Made by a program: the position numbers and the translations under genes. Source: Lucinisca nassula (taxonomy: Eukaryota; Mollusca; Bivalvia; Lucinida; Lucinidae). From it: 64,000 bases of DNA. This document shows, in pieces, positions 55,252-64,000 of the stretch. Each line of letters starts with the position of its first letter. The first letter of the stretch is position 1. The notes beneath the pieces were generated by a model. It was not told the DNA's origin and did not search any database. It saw nothing but the letters and a program-made list of their open reading frames with translations. The DNA lies in assembly GCA_963580285.1 (NCBI GenBank), contig OY757012.1:164970652-165034651 (forward strand), given 5' to 3'.

Positions 55252-55858
55252 CCCTTTACCACTCAGGGATTTTTTTAATTTTGCTGATTTTCACAGTGTT
55301 GCACCTGACAGCAACTTCAACTAGCCATTGTTTCATAATGGATGGTCTGTTTTACACCAAACTCGGTATGAATGTTCATTGGGCAGTAGGCATTCAAATG
55401 CAACCTTTCATGACTTGATCATTGTTGTCCTGGTAAAGAGGGGGCATCTCAAAGTTGGCAAAAAGTGTGTTTTCACATGAATTTTTGACCACATTTTAAT
55501 CTTCACACAGCTGTCAAGGCAACAATTAAGGTGTTTGGCACTGGCCGTTTTCACTGTTTGCAGCATGTTTTATCAGCATCAATTTTCAGGCATTTTTGAC
55601 CCCAGACACCCTCAGATATAAATTTTAGCGGCCGGTTGGGCCATACACCCAAATTCCCCCCCCCCCGCCCCTTCAATCCCCCCGAATATATTTTTAGTGG
55701 GGAGGCGCGCAAAAAAATAGGTCACTTTTTTGCCCTATAAATCCTAAAGCAAACATAACTATCCAGGGGTAGAAATGCAGATTTTAGGTGCTTCTGGGGC
55801 TTAAAATGGGTGGGGGGGGGTGTAGACACGTAAAAACACGTATCTGAGTGGTAAAGGG
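55252..55858. mobile_element. piggyBac-like MITE, 607 bp
   Basis: TTAA at 55248-55251 and 55859-55862 flanks perfect 15-bp inverted termini CCCTTTACCACTCAG / CTGAGTGGTAAAGGG. A TTAA duplication with CCC termini is diagnostic of piggyBac-type elements. There is no transposase; the interior includes C- and G-runs (55659 and 55812). Confidence 0.88.
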
Positions 55859-55862
55859 TTAA

Positions 55863-56347
55863 ACAAACTCAGACCAGAGACCAGACTGCGTGTACTCGCA
55901 AACTGATCCCAGTCTTTGTAAATTGCACGTAAGGTCATAATATTGAGCCGGAACCCATGATTTAGTTTTTGCGTGCTTTGACAGTCCAATGACTCAGATA
56001 AGACTGCACTCGTTCGTATTACACTATGCGAGAGCATCAGGAAAATAAATAAATAAATAAATAGATGCAAGAAAACAAGCTAGATGATTGCTGTCTATTC
56101 ACTTAATTAACGAGTAATAATAGGTGATATTCTTATATCGCCAAGAACATATTTAGTTAATATGTGTTACAACTGCCTCGGTAAGGCGGTCCCCAGTCTA
56201 TCTTCACCCCAACAAAATCCACCGTGACTTCGCGATATTACGCGGTGTTTAACAAGGATTTATATAATCATTGATTTGTTACGCCAAGGTCATTTTCTCG
56301 TATAGTACTATTGTTTTTGTCTATATAACGACAATAAAAAGTCTGAC
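55863..56347. other. No recognisable feature
   Basis: Apart from an AAATAAAT run (56041-56063), nothing repetitive or coding is supported. Confidence 0.5.
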
Positions 56348-56628
56348 CATCACGAAAACATGCCTATATAAATTTGACCCCCTTGAACCCCACTTTTATA
56401 TAGTAAAACTGGGGTTTGCAGGGGTAAACCTTTTTTCATATTTCTGCTCTAAAACATAGATTGTGGGTACTCGTTAGAACCGCCACGATGAGACGGTTCT
56501 AACGAGTGCCTTCAATCTTTGTTTTATAGCAGAAAAAAGACAAATATCGCAAGTTTTCAACTTAAAATCTTTGTTTTTTTTCGGCGGTAAAATTTACACT
56601 GTATTTGTATAGGCCTGTTTTCGTAATG
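56348..56628 (+). mobile_element. Foldback MITE family P, copy F
   Basis: CATCACGAAAACATGCC and GGCCTGTTTTCGTAATG ends, the CCCCAC..ACTGGGG hairpin, and a central palindrome with several mismatches. ATT-rich sequence and a MITE remnant (56769-56810) follow. Confidence 0.82.
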
Positions 56629-56812
56629 AGAGAGTGAGGCATTCTAAAAAAGCAACAAAAAAAAAAAAAAGACGGAATTATTATTCTTGTTATTATTATC
56701 ATTATTTTCATTAGTATTATCCTAATTTTATTGACTTTAATTAGTATATTATCATTTTTATTATTATCACAAATACCCCAAATCTATATTTTAGAAATAA
56801 TATTAGAAAAAT

Positions 56813-57078
56813 TTCGAAAACACGCCTGTTCGAATATATTAAAAAAAATTTCCACCAAAAAAGGAAAATTTTCAGAAAAAAAAATCTGATATTTTTCATA
56901 TTTCTGCCCAAAATATAGATTATGGGAACTCGTTAGAACATGGCGGTTCTAACGAGTACCAACAATCTATGTTTTTGAGAAGAAATAAGAAAAAAAAATG
57001 TTTTCCCCTGTAAACCCCGATTTTAATTTCTAAAAGTGGGGTTTAATGGGGTCAACATTATATAGGTGTGTTTTCGTG
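56813..57078 (-). mobile_element. Foldback MITE family P, copy G
   Basis: TCGAAAACACGCC and GGTGTGTTTTCGTGA ends. The central palindrome is shortened (gttagaaca|tggcggttctaac), and the hairpin with CCCCGA..AGTGGGG is on the right. Confidence 0.78.
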
Positions 57079-57330
57079 AGGGTTCATCCAATACTTTTGC
57101 ATAGTCGTGTCTGAAACTGTTCAGTTTGGATGATCTAAATTTGAACACAAACTGTTAACTCATATAACGAAGAAAAATGCGCCCGCTTGGGGGTATAGAT
57201 GACACGCGTCAATTCGCGCCTCGATGTGTATATCAGCTCTACTCAACAGGGCAATAAATGGACAATAAACGACAGCAGGGAATAATCCTGGATTCAAACG
57301 GTTTTTGTTACACGAGCAAAAGTACGCCTA

Positions 57331-57900
57331 GTTAAACAGAACGAACATTTTACCACCAAATCATGAAAATTTGCCGATAAATTCTTGTATTTTTTCATAT
57401 TTCTGCTCAAACTAGAGATTTGGGCTACATTGTAGAACCACCTCGGCGAGATGGTTACAGCGAGTAATACCGGCCCCGATAGCTCAGTTGGTAGAGTGTC
57501 CGCTCCGGGGAACGGGAGGTCTCGGGTTCGATCCCGGGCCGCGACATACCAAAGTCGTTAAAAATGGTACTAGCTGCTCCTCGCTTGGCACTCAGATTTA
57601 CGGGGTAGAGCTAGGACTGGTCGATCCAGTGTCAGGATAATGTGACTGGGTGTGGTATCATGTAATGTGTCTGGGACATGATACTTCAGTGAGGCAGCAC
57701 TATAAACGTGAGCATTGAGCTCCCTGTCGCAACCAGACACCGTCGTGATATGACTGAAAAATTGTTGAAAGCGACGTTAAACCCGAATTCACACACACAC
57801 ACACACACAATACAGCGAGTAATATAAGTCTATGTTTTTGAGCTAAAATAAGAATATATAAATCCCAGTTAAACTATATAAAAGAGGGTTTAAGGGGGTC
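57331..57900 (-). mobile_element. Foldback MITE family P, copy H, split by a SINE
   Basis: The left half (57331-57469) and right half (57811-57900) are MITE P sequence ('catatttctgctcaaac', 'ctatgtttttgagc', 'aaaagagggtttaaggggg'). The SINE at 57470-57810 separates them. 57079-57330 holds nothing recognisable. Confidence 0.72.
57470..57810 (+). mobile_element. tRNA-derived SINE with CA tail and 13-14 bp target duplication
   Basis: TACAGCGAGTAATA at 57456-57469 is repeated at 57811-57824. The head is GGCCCCGATAGCTCAGTTGG (A box) to GGTTCGATCCC (B box). The body ends GCGACGTTAAACCCG with a (CA)n tail. At 341 bp it appears full length. Confidence 0.92.
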
Positions 57901-57972
57901 AAATAAATCCAGAAAATGTTGTTTGTCTTATGTTTTAATACGCATGAGTAATATACATGAACTTACGTGCAT

Positions 57973-57974
<2 letters not shown>

Positions 57975-58030
<56 letters not shown>
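57975..58030 (+). repeat. (GA)n microsatellite
   Basis: About 28 GA units; the Arg-Glu-repeat ORF over it is an artefact. 58031-58385 holds no supported feature. Confidence 0.95.
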
Positions 58031-58033
<3 letters not shown>

Positions 58034-58385
58034 TTGTCTTTTTTAATAAATATTTATCCACTCCAGGACATGTTTTTAAGGTGTATTTTTCCAATTGCAA
58101 AGTCCTACCAGAATCTAGATTTTGGTAGTTTTTAGGCTGGCGAGGTTTTAGTGTAAATGCCATGAGCTGCAAAGTATTCTGACTAGATTTCAGTTTGTCG
58201 AGGTGTAAACGAGATAATTGTTTTTAGCAATAAGTTGCAGGTTTGTAAAACTTTGCATAATCTTCACAATTTTTAGAACAATAAAATTATCTGTCTTTTC
58301 TGCCTCCTGTCGGCAAATCTAATTAAGATAATTGAATACAACTTGGAGCCACATTTAGAACATAACGTCACTTAATGAAACTAAA

Positions 58386-58795
58386 CAATTACGAAAACAG
58401 GCCTATTCAAATACACATGTACATTGAAATTTTTATTACTAAAATGATTCAAGAAAGGCAGTTGACAGTTTCTGGCGAAAGAATGTTCACTCTACTGGTT
58501 AACCGCCTACGTATAAGCCTGCTCAGGATTAGTGTGGATAGGTAAACTGACTGGCTCAAAAATGACCTAAATAGTGTTGACAGGGCCGATAAAATCCATT
58601 ACAAACAAAGAGTCAAACAAAATCACTATAAATGAAAATTATCTGTTAAAAAGTACGTAATTTTCTAATTTCTGCTCAAAACATAGTTTGTGGATACTCA
58701 CCAGAACCGTTTGTGGGTACTCGTTAGAACCTTCTCGGCGATTCAAACGGGTACTCACAATCCATGTTTTTAAGCAGAAAGCCTTGCAAAATGTA
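58386..58795 (-). mobile_element. Foldback MITE family P, copy I, interrupted by R3
   Basis: Left end ATTACGAAAACAGGCCTATTC (58386-58406). An R3 repeat (58446-58625) interrupts it. The core then continues ('tttctgctcaaaacatag..gggtactcgttagaacc..gggtactcacaatcc'), with part of the palindrome arm duplicated. The right terminus is missing. Confidence 0.68.
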
Positions 58796-58799
58796 ACAA

Positions 58800-59025
58800 A
58801 CACATTATTCCATTTCAAACTTATAAATAAATAAAATTTCTCGAACATAGTTCAGTAGCACATCGTAGGCGTAATATAGTCTTTGTTATTGTGAAATTGA
58901 ATTCCGAAGCATTTACATTTGAGAATAAATATATAAATAAATAAATAAATAAATAAAACATCTCGAACCATAAAGTTTAAGAAGCACATAGTAGGCGTGA
59001 TATATTCTTTGTCATTGTTTACCTT
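58800..59025 (+). repeat. Direct duplication of ~150 bp with AAAT tracts
   Basis: 'aaataaaat.tctcgaac' and 'agcacat.gtaggcgt.atat' occur near 58823-58880 and 58955-59005. An (AAAT)n run lies between. 59057-59505 has no supported feature. Confidence 0.6.
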
Positions 59026-59505
59026 AGTAACAACCCTACCAAGGTAAACTGGCAATAGGAAAGGAGGGTAGTGTATTTCATTTTCAAAAAGGACTAAATT
59101 GTTCTCATTTCTATTTTACAAAATTTATATGGACGTGTTAACAGTACATTTGCCAATATATTCCCGCTTGCACAGAATAAAAATAACAACTTACAAAAAA
59201 GTTATGACAATATATTCATCAATTTTTGTCGCTTCATTCAGTAGTTTTACTATATATTCTATACATTTAGAGGGTTTCTCCAGTTATATGTAAAAAGGAC
59301 CAAAAAGTTGTTGATAAAACTTCATGAAAATTACATGTGGGCATTTGTAAAAGAATGCAGAATCATGAACCGCTGGCACAGAAAAGATATTGCTATTACT
59401 TTTTAATTTATGGGGAAATAATTATCAATTTCCTATATAAATCTATGTATTTACTTTAACCGACTGCAGTTACCTGGATGTCCGTTAAAGTTCGACATGC
59501 GCCCT

Positions 59506-59708
59506 TCAATTATCTACCTTGGTAGATTATATGCATAGATTATAGGTTTATCACCACTCTCTGACAACTGCGTCAGGGAGTCGACTCTTTGGCTCAGCGG
59601 TTAGAGCACTGGACTATCACCCGAGCGGCCCGGGTTCGAATCCAACCATAGGCGGGGATATTTCAGGCTATGCTTCTTCCCTTTGTTACGTCTTTCATGT
59701 CGTAAGAT
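59506..59708 (+). mobile_element. Family T miniature LTR element, copy 3 (LTR only)
   Basis: 'ctaccttggtag..ggtttatcaccactctctgac', the tRNA-like core (59589-59643, loop CTATCAC) and 'ggctatgcttcttccc..catgtcgtaaga' match the LTR of copy 2. It stops where the primer-binding site would begin and joins the tandem array, resembling a solo LTR without its first bases. Confidence 0.65.
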
Positions 59709-60516
59709 TGTTCACAAGGTTTCCCTATAGCCACGATGCATAAGTCCAAAAAGGGGCATAACTCCGCAAGGACAAGTCCGACGGAAAAGAAAAAAAAATA
59801 CGGTCCGCTTATTTTTCATGCTCATGCCATATATGAAATTTCAAGATCCTAGTTCAAGCCATTCTGTAGTACTTAAAGCGTAACGGACGGACGGGCCGGG
59901 CAGAACCTTAATCAGGTCATCTACACATTAGACCCAAACTGTATGCCAAATATCATGAGTCTAGCTCAAGCGGTTCTCCAGATATTTTGTTCACAAGGTT
60001 TCCCTATAGCCACAATGCTTAAGTCGAAAAAAGCGCATAACTCCGTAAAATGTTTCGGAATTTGGTCAAAAATTGATACGGTCATCTACGCATTAGACCC
60101 AAACTGTATGCCAAATATCATGAACCTAGCTCGAGCGGTTCTCCAGATATTTTGTTCACAAGGTTTCCCTATAGCCGCAATGCATAAGTCCAAAAAGAGG
60201 CATAACTCCGTTAAATGTTTCCGGAATTTCGTCAAAAGTTAATCAGGTCATCTACACATTGGACTCTAACTGTATGCCAAATATCATGAGCCTAGCTCAA
60301 ACGGTTCTCCAGATATTTTGTTCACAAGGTTTCCCTATAGCCACAATGCATAAGTAAAAACATGGGCATAACTCCGCAAGGACAAGTCCGACGGAAAAGA
60401 ACAAAAACACTGGTCTGCTTATTTTTGAAGCTCATGTCATATATGAAATAAGATCCTAGCTCAAGCCATTCTGTAGTTTACCTAGGTACTTAAAGCGTAA
60501 CGGACGGACGGACTGA
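59709..60516 (+). repeat. ~168-bp tandem array, second block
   Basis: Same unit as 52250-53983 with about five copies and two 'taacggacggacgg' terminators (59881 and 60498). Confidence 0.85.
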
Positions 60517-60532
60517 CGGACGGACAGGGCAG

Positions 60533-60834
60533 TTTGTTTGTTTGTTTGATTTGAGGTTTAACGTCCCCGTCAACACTTTAAAGGTCATTTTGGAGACGTT
60601 GCTTCCAATTTTGTGGGACTTTTACCCGACATTGAGATGAAATGACATCTCAAGCCCTGTCGCCCAATGAAACCAATAGGGTTTATTAGCATGGACGGTC
60701 CGCCTCGCACCGCGGTTCCTGGACAGGCTTAGATCCTCTTAGCGGTTTACCAGTACTAGTGTGCGGGCCAGATTCAGCTCTGCGTGGAAGCATCATGCAG
60801 CCCATATATTTCTTCAAGCCCCTATGGGCGGGGG
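60533..60834 (-). mobile_element. SINE family R2, full length, with 16-bp target duplication
   Basis: CGGACGGACAGGGCAG at 60517-60532 is repeated exactly at 60835-60850. On the minus strand the element ends GACGTTAAACCTCAAATC followed by a (CAAA)n tail. This is the best-preserved R2 copy and defines its length (302 bp). Confidence 0.95.
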
Positions 60835-60850
60835 CGGACGGACAGGGCAG

Positions 60851-61137
60851 AAGCAGTATGCCCCTCCAACTTCGAAGAAGTTGGGGGCATAAAAAAAAAA
60901 TTAATTTCGAAGAAGTTGGGGGCATAAAAAAAAATCAATTGTCTATCCTGTATTGAGCGGAGGTCACCTGTATTAACACAAGGTCAACCAATATTAACTG
61001 AGGTCAAGTGAGGTCAAAATATCAATAATAAAATTGTCATTAATCAAGTTATTTCGTATTGGTCCAGTTACAGGCTTTTGCCCGAGGCATCATATTATTG
61101 TCCAGGAATAGGTATAACTACTTGAGGTATTGTACGG
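60851..61137. other. Array terminator duplicate and unique sequence
   Basis: 'tcgaagaagttgggggcataaaaaaa' occurs twice (60870-60900 and 60905-60935). The rest to 61137 shows nothing recognisable. Confidence 0.55.
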
Positions 61138-62142
61138 ACAGCACCAAAAATGTACTTTCGGTTTTGTTGGGTCGATTGTTTATCAATCGACCTAAAGGTA
61201 CTGACTACAAATCGTCTTCAGTGCTAAAGTCCACGTGACTATCACTAATTTGTAGGAAATCCAGGTAACTTTATTTTTAGAAAATAGCCACGCTATTATC
61301 GATATGAAGTCAGTGTGTTGCCTAAGAGGGTTCTCTATAGAATCTTGATTGGAAACGTGTTGAGTTTAGCAAACAGTGTAGACCAAGATCAGACGCTACA
61401 GAACGCGGCGTCTGATCAGAATCTATACTGTTTGCTTACAGTACAAGAATTCATGCAACAGACGCCACAAAATGCAGTGCCTTATCAGATTCTTCACGTT
61501 TTCCTTAAAAAAAAAAAAATGGAATTAACATTACGATAACACACCCGTGCGCCATAGTGTGCCTTTTTCGCATCTCCAAAATGGCTACTTTTCTGATGAA
61601 AATCCGTCTTATTTTTCTTATTTATACTGCAAACATAGGTTGTGGGTGCTCGTTAGAACCGCCTCAATGAGGCGGTTCTAACGAGTACCCACAACCTATG
61701 GCTTGGAGCAGAAATAAGAAAAATAATGAATACCCCCGTAAACCCCAGTTTTCTCTATATAAAGTGGGGTTTAGGGGGTCTTCATTTCACGGACTTGTAA
61801 ACGTGATGAAGAGTTTAAGTCTCAGCCCGGCAATCGACCCGCTTGTACCCTCAGTGCTTTGATTTAAAGTGCAAGATGGACGGAGCCTTGCACCAAGCAT
61901 TGAAAAACAAACAAAAAACAACAACAACAAAAAACCCGCACCAGTCGACTTGATACGTCTAATCGTGATCAGGTAGGATTGAAGGAAAGGGCCCCATGTC
62001 AGTTATTAACCTAACCTTCCTTTCAATTTAACGATTCAACGAACACCAGTGATGTGAATACACCCGGTTTGAGTAAGAAAATACAAAAGATATTTTAAGA
62101 GACCTTGAAAGGTAGTAGTTGTTGACAATAAGCAAAGACAAA

Positions 62143-62338
62143 ATGTCGGGTATTGCAGGTACAATATTAAGTTCGATCGCTCTACCACTGAATGTGATAG
62201 GACTGGCAATTCCGTACTGGCAATACTATGGCAATTTTCTCGGCCAGATTCACTGGGGACTCTGGCAAATGTGTGCTGGATTAAAATTTGGTTCGTGGGG
62301 TTCCGGTTTCGAATCCAACAGCGAATGTGCGACATTAG
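62143..62338 (+). CDS. Second copy of the claudin/PMP22-like first exon
   Basis: Same ATG context, length (196 nt), donor (ATTAG|GTAATA) and GLWxxC motif as 50032-50227. Two nucleotide differences were noticed: one silent (gctctg/gctcta) and one giving Val43 to Met. An open frame and intact donor in both copies fit either a recent duplication or two alleles. No later exon is visible before the window ends. Confidence 0.68.
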
Positions 62339-63368
62339 GTAATACGTTATTAGTATTATTATGATAACCCGCTGACACAAACTTTTGATACCAGAAACCC
62401 CAAAACGGGTACTCTGGCAAACAGTGCAGGCGGCGTCTGATCAGGGCCTACAGTGTTTGCAGAACGTTCTGCCAATTTCCTGATAAATTTTGAAGAAAAC
62501 ACAACCTGAAACTCCTAAATTTTGAAATGGACTCCTACTATATATAAGGAGGAAGATTCCATTTGGTACAAAATGGGTTAAGTTCGACGTACATTGGATC
62601 AGCATCGAACCAATTTGTTATTTAACGACTAACAATTAAGATTGTAGACGCGAATGACAGTGTGTGAGAAATGGAGGGGGGGGGGGGGAGTGGGGGGGGG
62701 GGGGAGTGAAAAATACAAAGATAGATTTTCACATTTTTACCCATTTAGTATCAGAAACCCCAAAACGGGTACCCTGGCAAACAGTGCAGGCCCAGATCAG
62801 ACGCCGCAAAATCAAGGCCTCCACTGTTTGCTAAAATTTAAGTCATTTTCCAAATAAATTTTGATTAAAACACAACCTGTCAACCCTAAATTTTGAATTG
62901 AACTCCTCGGCTATATATAAGGAGGAAGATTCCATTTGGTACAAAAAGGGTTAACGATTAACAAGATTGTAGACGCGAATGACAGTGTGTGAGAAATTGG
63001 AGGAGGAAGTGGATATCTTTTCACAGCGCCCTAGCTTATCTGATAACATGAAATGGTATAAACTTGAAAATAATCCAATACAGGTATTCATTACGAAAAC
63101 ACATCTATATAAATATATTGAAAATTTTACCACATAAAAAATGAAGATTTTCAGATAAAAAAAATCTGATATGTTTCATATTTCTGCTCAAAACATACAT
63201 TTTGGGTACCCGTTAGAACCGCCTCGGCGAGGCGGTTCTAACGAGTACCCAAAATCTATCTTTTGAGCAGAAATAATATTGTATACCCCTGTAAACACCA
63301 GTTTTACAATATGAACTTGGAGTTTAAGGGGATACATAATTATAGGCGTGTTTTCATGTTGTAAACAG

Positions 63369-63533
63369 GTTTCTGGCAGAAATCAATGTAAAATGGACCG
63401 AATCGACTGTCTGAAATTAAAGGCTCGTAAAAGGTTATGTGCTGCTGATTTCACACAATGTAAGACATACGCATTAAAATCGTTGTATCTAAAACGTTGT
63501 CACGGGAAGATGTCACGGGATGTTTGTGAATGA
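63369..63533 (+). CDS. Second copy of the conserved short ORF
   Basis: Matches 51264-51428 with one Ile-to-Lys change in the ORF body. The acceptor-like site (gttgtaaacag) is retained. Function unknown, as for the first copy. Confidence 0.28.
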   Translation, partial: VSGRNQCKMDRIDCLKLKARKRLCAADFTQCKTYALKSLYLKRCHGKMSRDVCE

Positions 63534-64000
63534 ATTAAGGTGGTTGTGGCCACATTATGATAGTATACGTTGATACAACGTTATAACTTCTCCCGCTTTC
63601 TCGAGGGGGTTCGGGGTTCAAAGAATGACAACTCCGTGTGATGATTTCATGTTTTTGGATCTATGTCATGAACCTTCCCTCTCTCGACCTCGTCATCTGA
63701 ATAAATAATATAAATAGCCTAAGTAATAAGGAATACTATGTAAATGTGTCCGTCAGGTGGTCGTAAGACCTACTCTTGCCAGGGACAAAGAAAGACTGAC
63801 TCCGAGGTCGAGAGATCGAAATGGCAAGATATGAATATTCATGAAATAATGACAATTATGATAATTTATAAATGTTCAACATGATAATGAAATAAAGTAA
63901 ACGCATACCTGAATAAATAATATAAATATCCTAAGTAATTAGGAATACTATGTAAATGTGTCCGTCAGTTGGTCGTAAGACCTACCCTTGCCAGGGACAA

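Larger units (their letters stand above)
61138..64000 (+). repeat. Segmental duplication copy C' (runs off the window)
   Basis: Collinear with 49037-51892. It contains the Q core (61370-61436), MITE D (61529-61808), the claudin-like exon, Q elements (about 62375-62585 and 62748-62957), MITE E (63089-63358) and the conserved ORF (to 63533). It adds ~30 bp near 61980. Confidence 0.92.

Noticed and set aside
57470..57545. Functional tRNA gene
   Set aside because: It is the head of a 341-bp SINE with a target duplication and CA tail.
57923..58135. ORF with an Arg-Glu repeat
   Set aside because: Direct translation of the (GA)n microsatellite.

Overview
This window looks like repeat-dominated nuclear DNA of an animal, most likely a bivalve mollusc. 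It is AT-rich and contains no operons. The evidence for a bivalve is inference from familiar repeat styles: modules ending in CGGACGGACAGGGCAG, 'ggggcataactcc' tandem arrays, and SINE tails ending in GACGTTAAAC. There are also several LINE lineages, a Ty3/gypsy element and many short DNA transposons. Host coding sequence is scarce. I support only the last 42 codons of an unidentified gene at 1-126 and one first exon of a claudin/PMP22-like four-span protein, which is present twice (50032-50227 and 62143-62338).

Layout. 1-2.8 kb: gene end, then low-complexity and ~335-bp tandem repeats. 2807-7977: a 5.17-kb hAT-like element with a perfect 8-bp target duplication, carrying a 5'-truncated LINE. 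8-10 kb: SINE and short repeats. 10.2-19.6 kb: nested LINEs, including a PHD-finger ORF1 plus endonuclease/RT ORF2 element (13.9-19.56 kb). A 2.76-kb CACT-ended DNA transposon (11104-13866) sits inside a minus-strand LINE, and its conceptual removal restores that LINE's frame. 19.6-23.8 kb: a second minus-strand LINE split by a 2.5-kb insertion. 24.8-26.3 kb: a higher-order tandem repeat. 27.2-43.0 kb: two ~4-kb direct copies (A, A') flanking a defective Ty3/gypsy element whose pol order looks Gmr1-like, with integrase upstream of RT. 43-49 kb: SINEs, a 9-unit tandem array, foldback elements and a tRNA-bearing miniature LTR element. 49.0-51.9 kb and 61.1-64.0 kb: a ~2.9-kb direct duplication (C, C') carrying the claudin-like exon. 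52-61 kb: ~168-bp arrays, a piggyBac-like MITE, foldback elements and SINEs.

Most of the sequence is self-interested DNA, so the useful information is in nesting order, target duplications and differences between duplicate copies. The strongest observations are these. (i) Three insertions are validated by empty sites: the hAT element, the CACT element and a SINE present in A but absent in A'. (ii) A 47-bp microinversion separates A from A'. (iii) A foldback family shows copy-specific changes mirrored in both hairpin arms. (iv) A miniature LTR element has a tRNA-Asp-like sequence in its LTR and a tRNA-Pro-type primer-binding site. (v) The defective Gmr1-like Ty3/gypsy element is flanked by LTR-like repeats that themselves contain SINE/tRNA-like modules. 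A/A' and C/C' may be real segmental duplications or uncollapsed haplotypes; sequence alone cannot decide.
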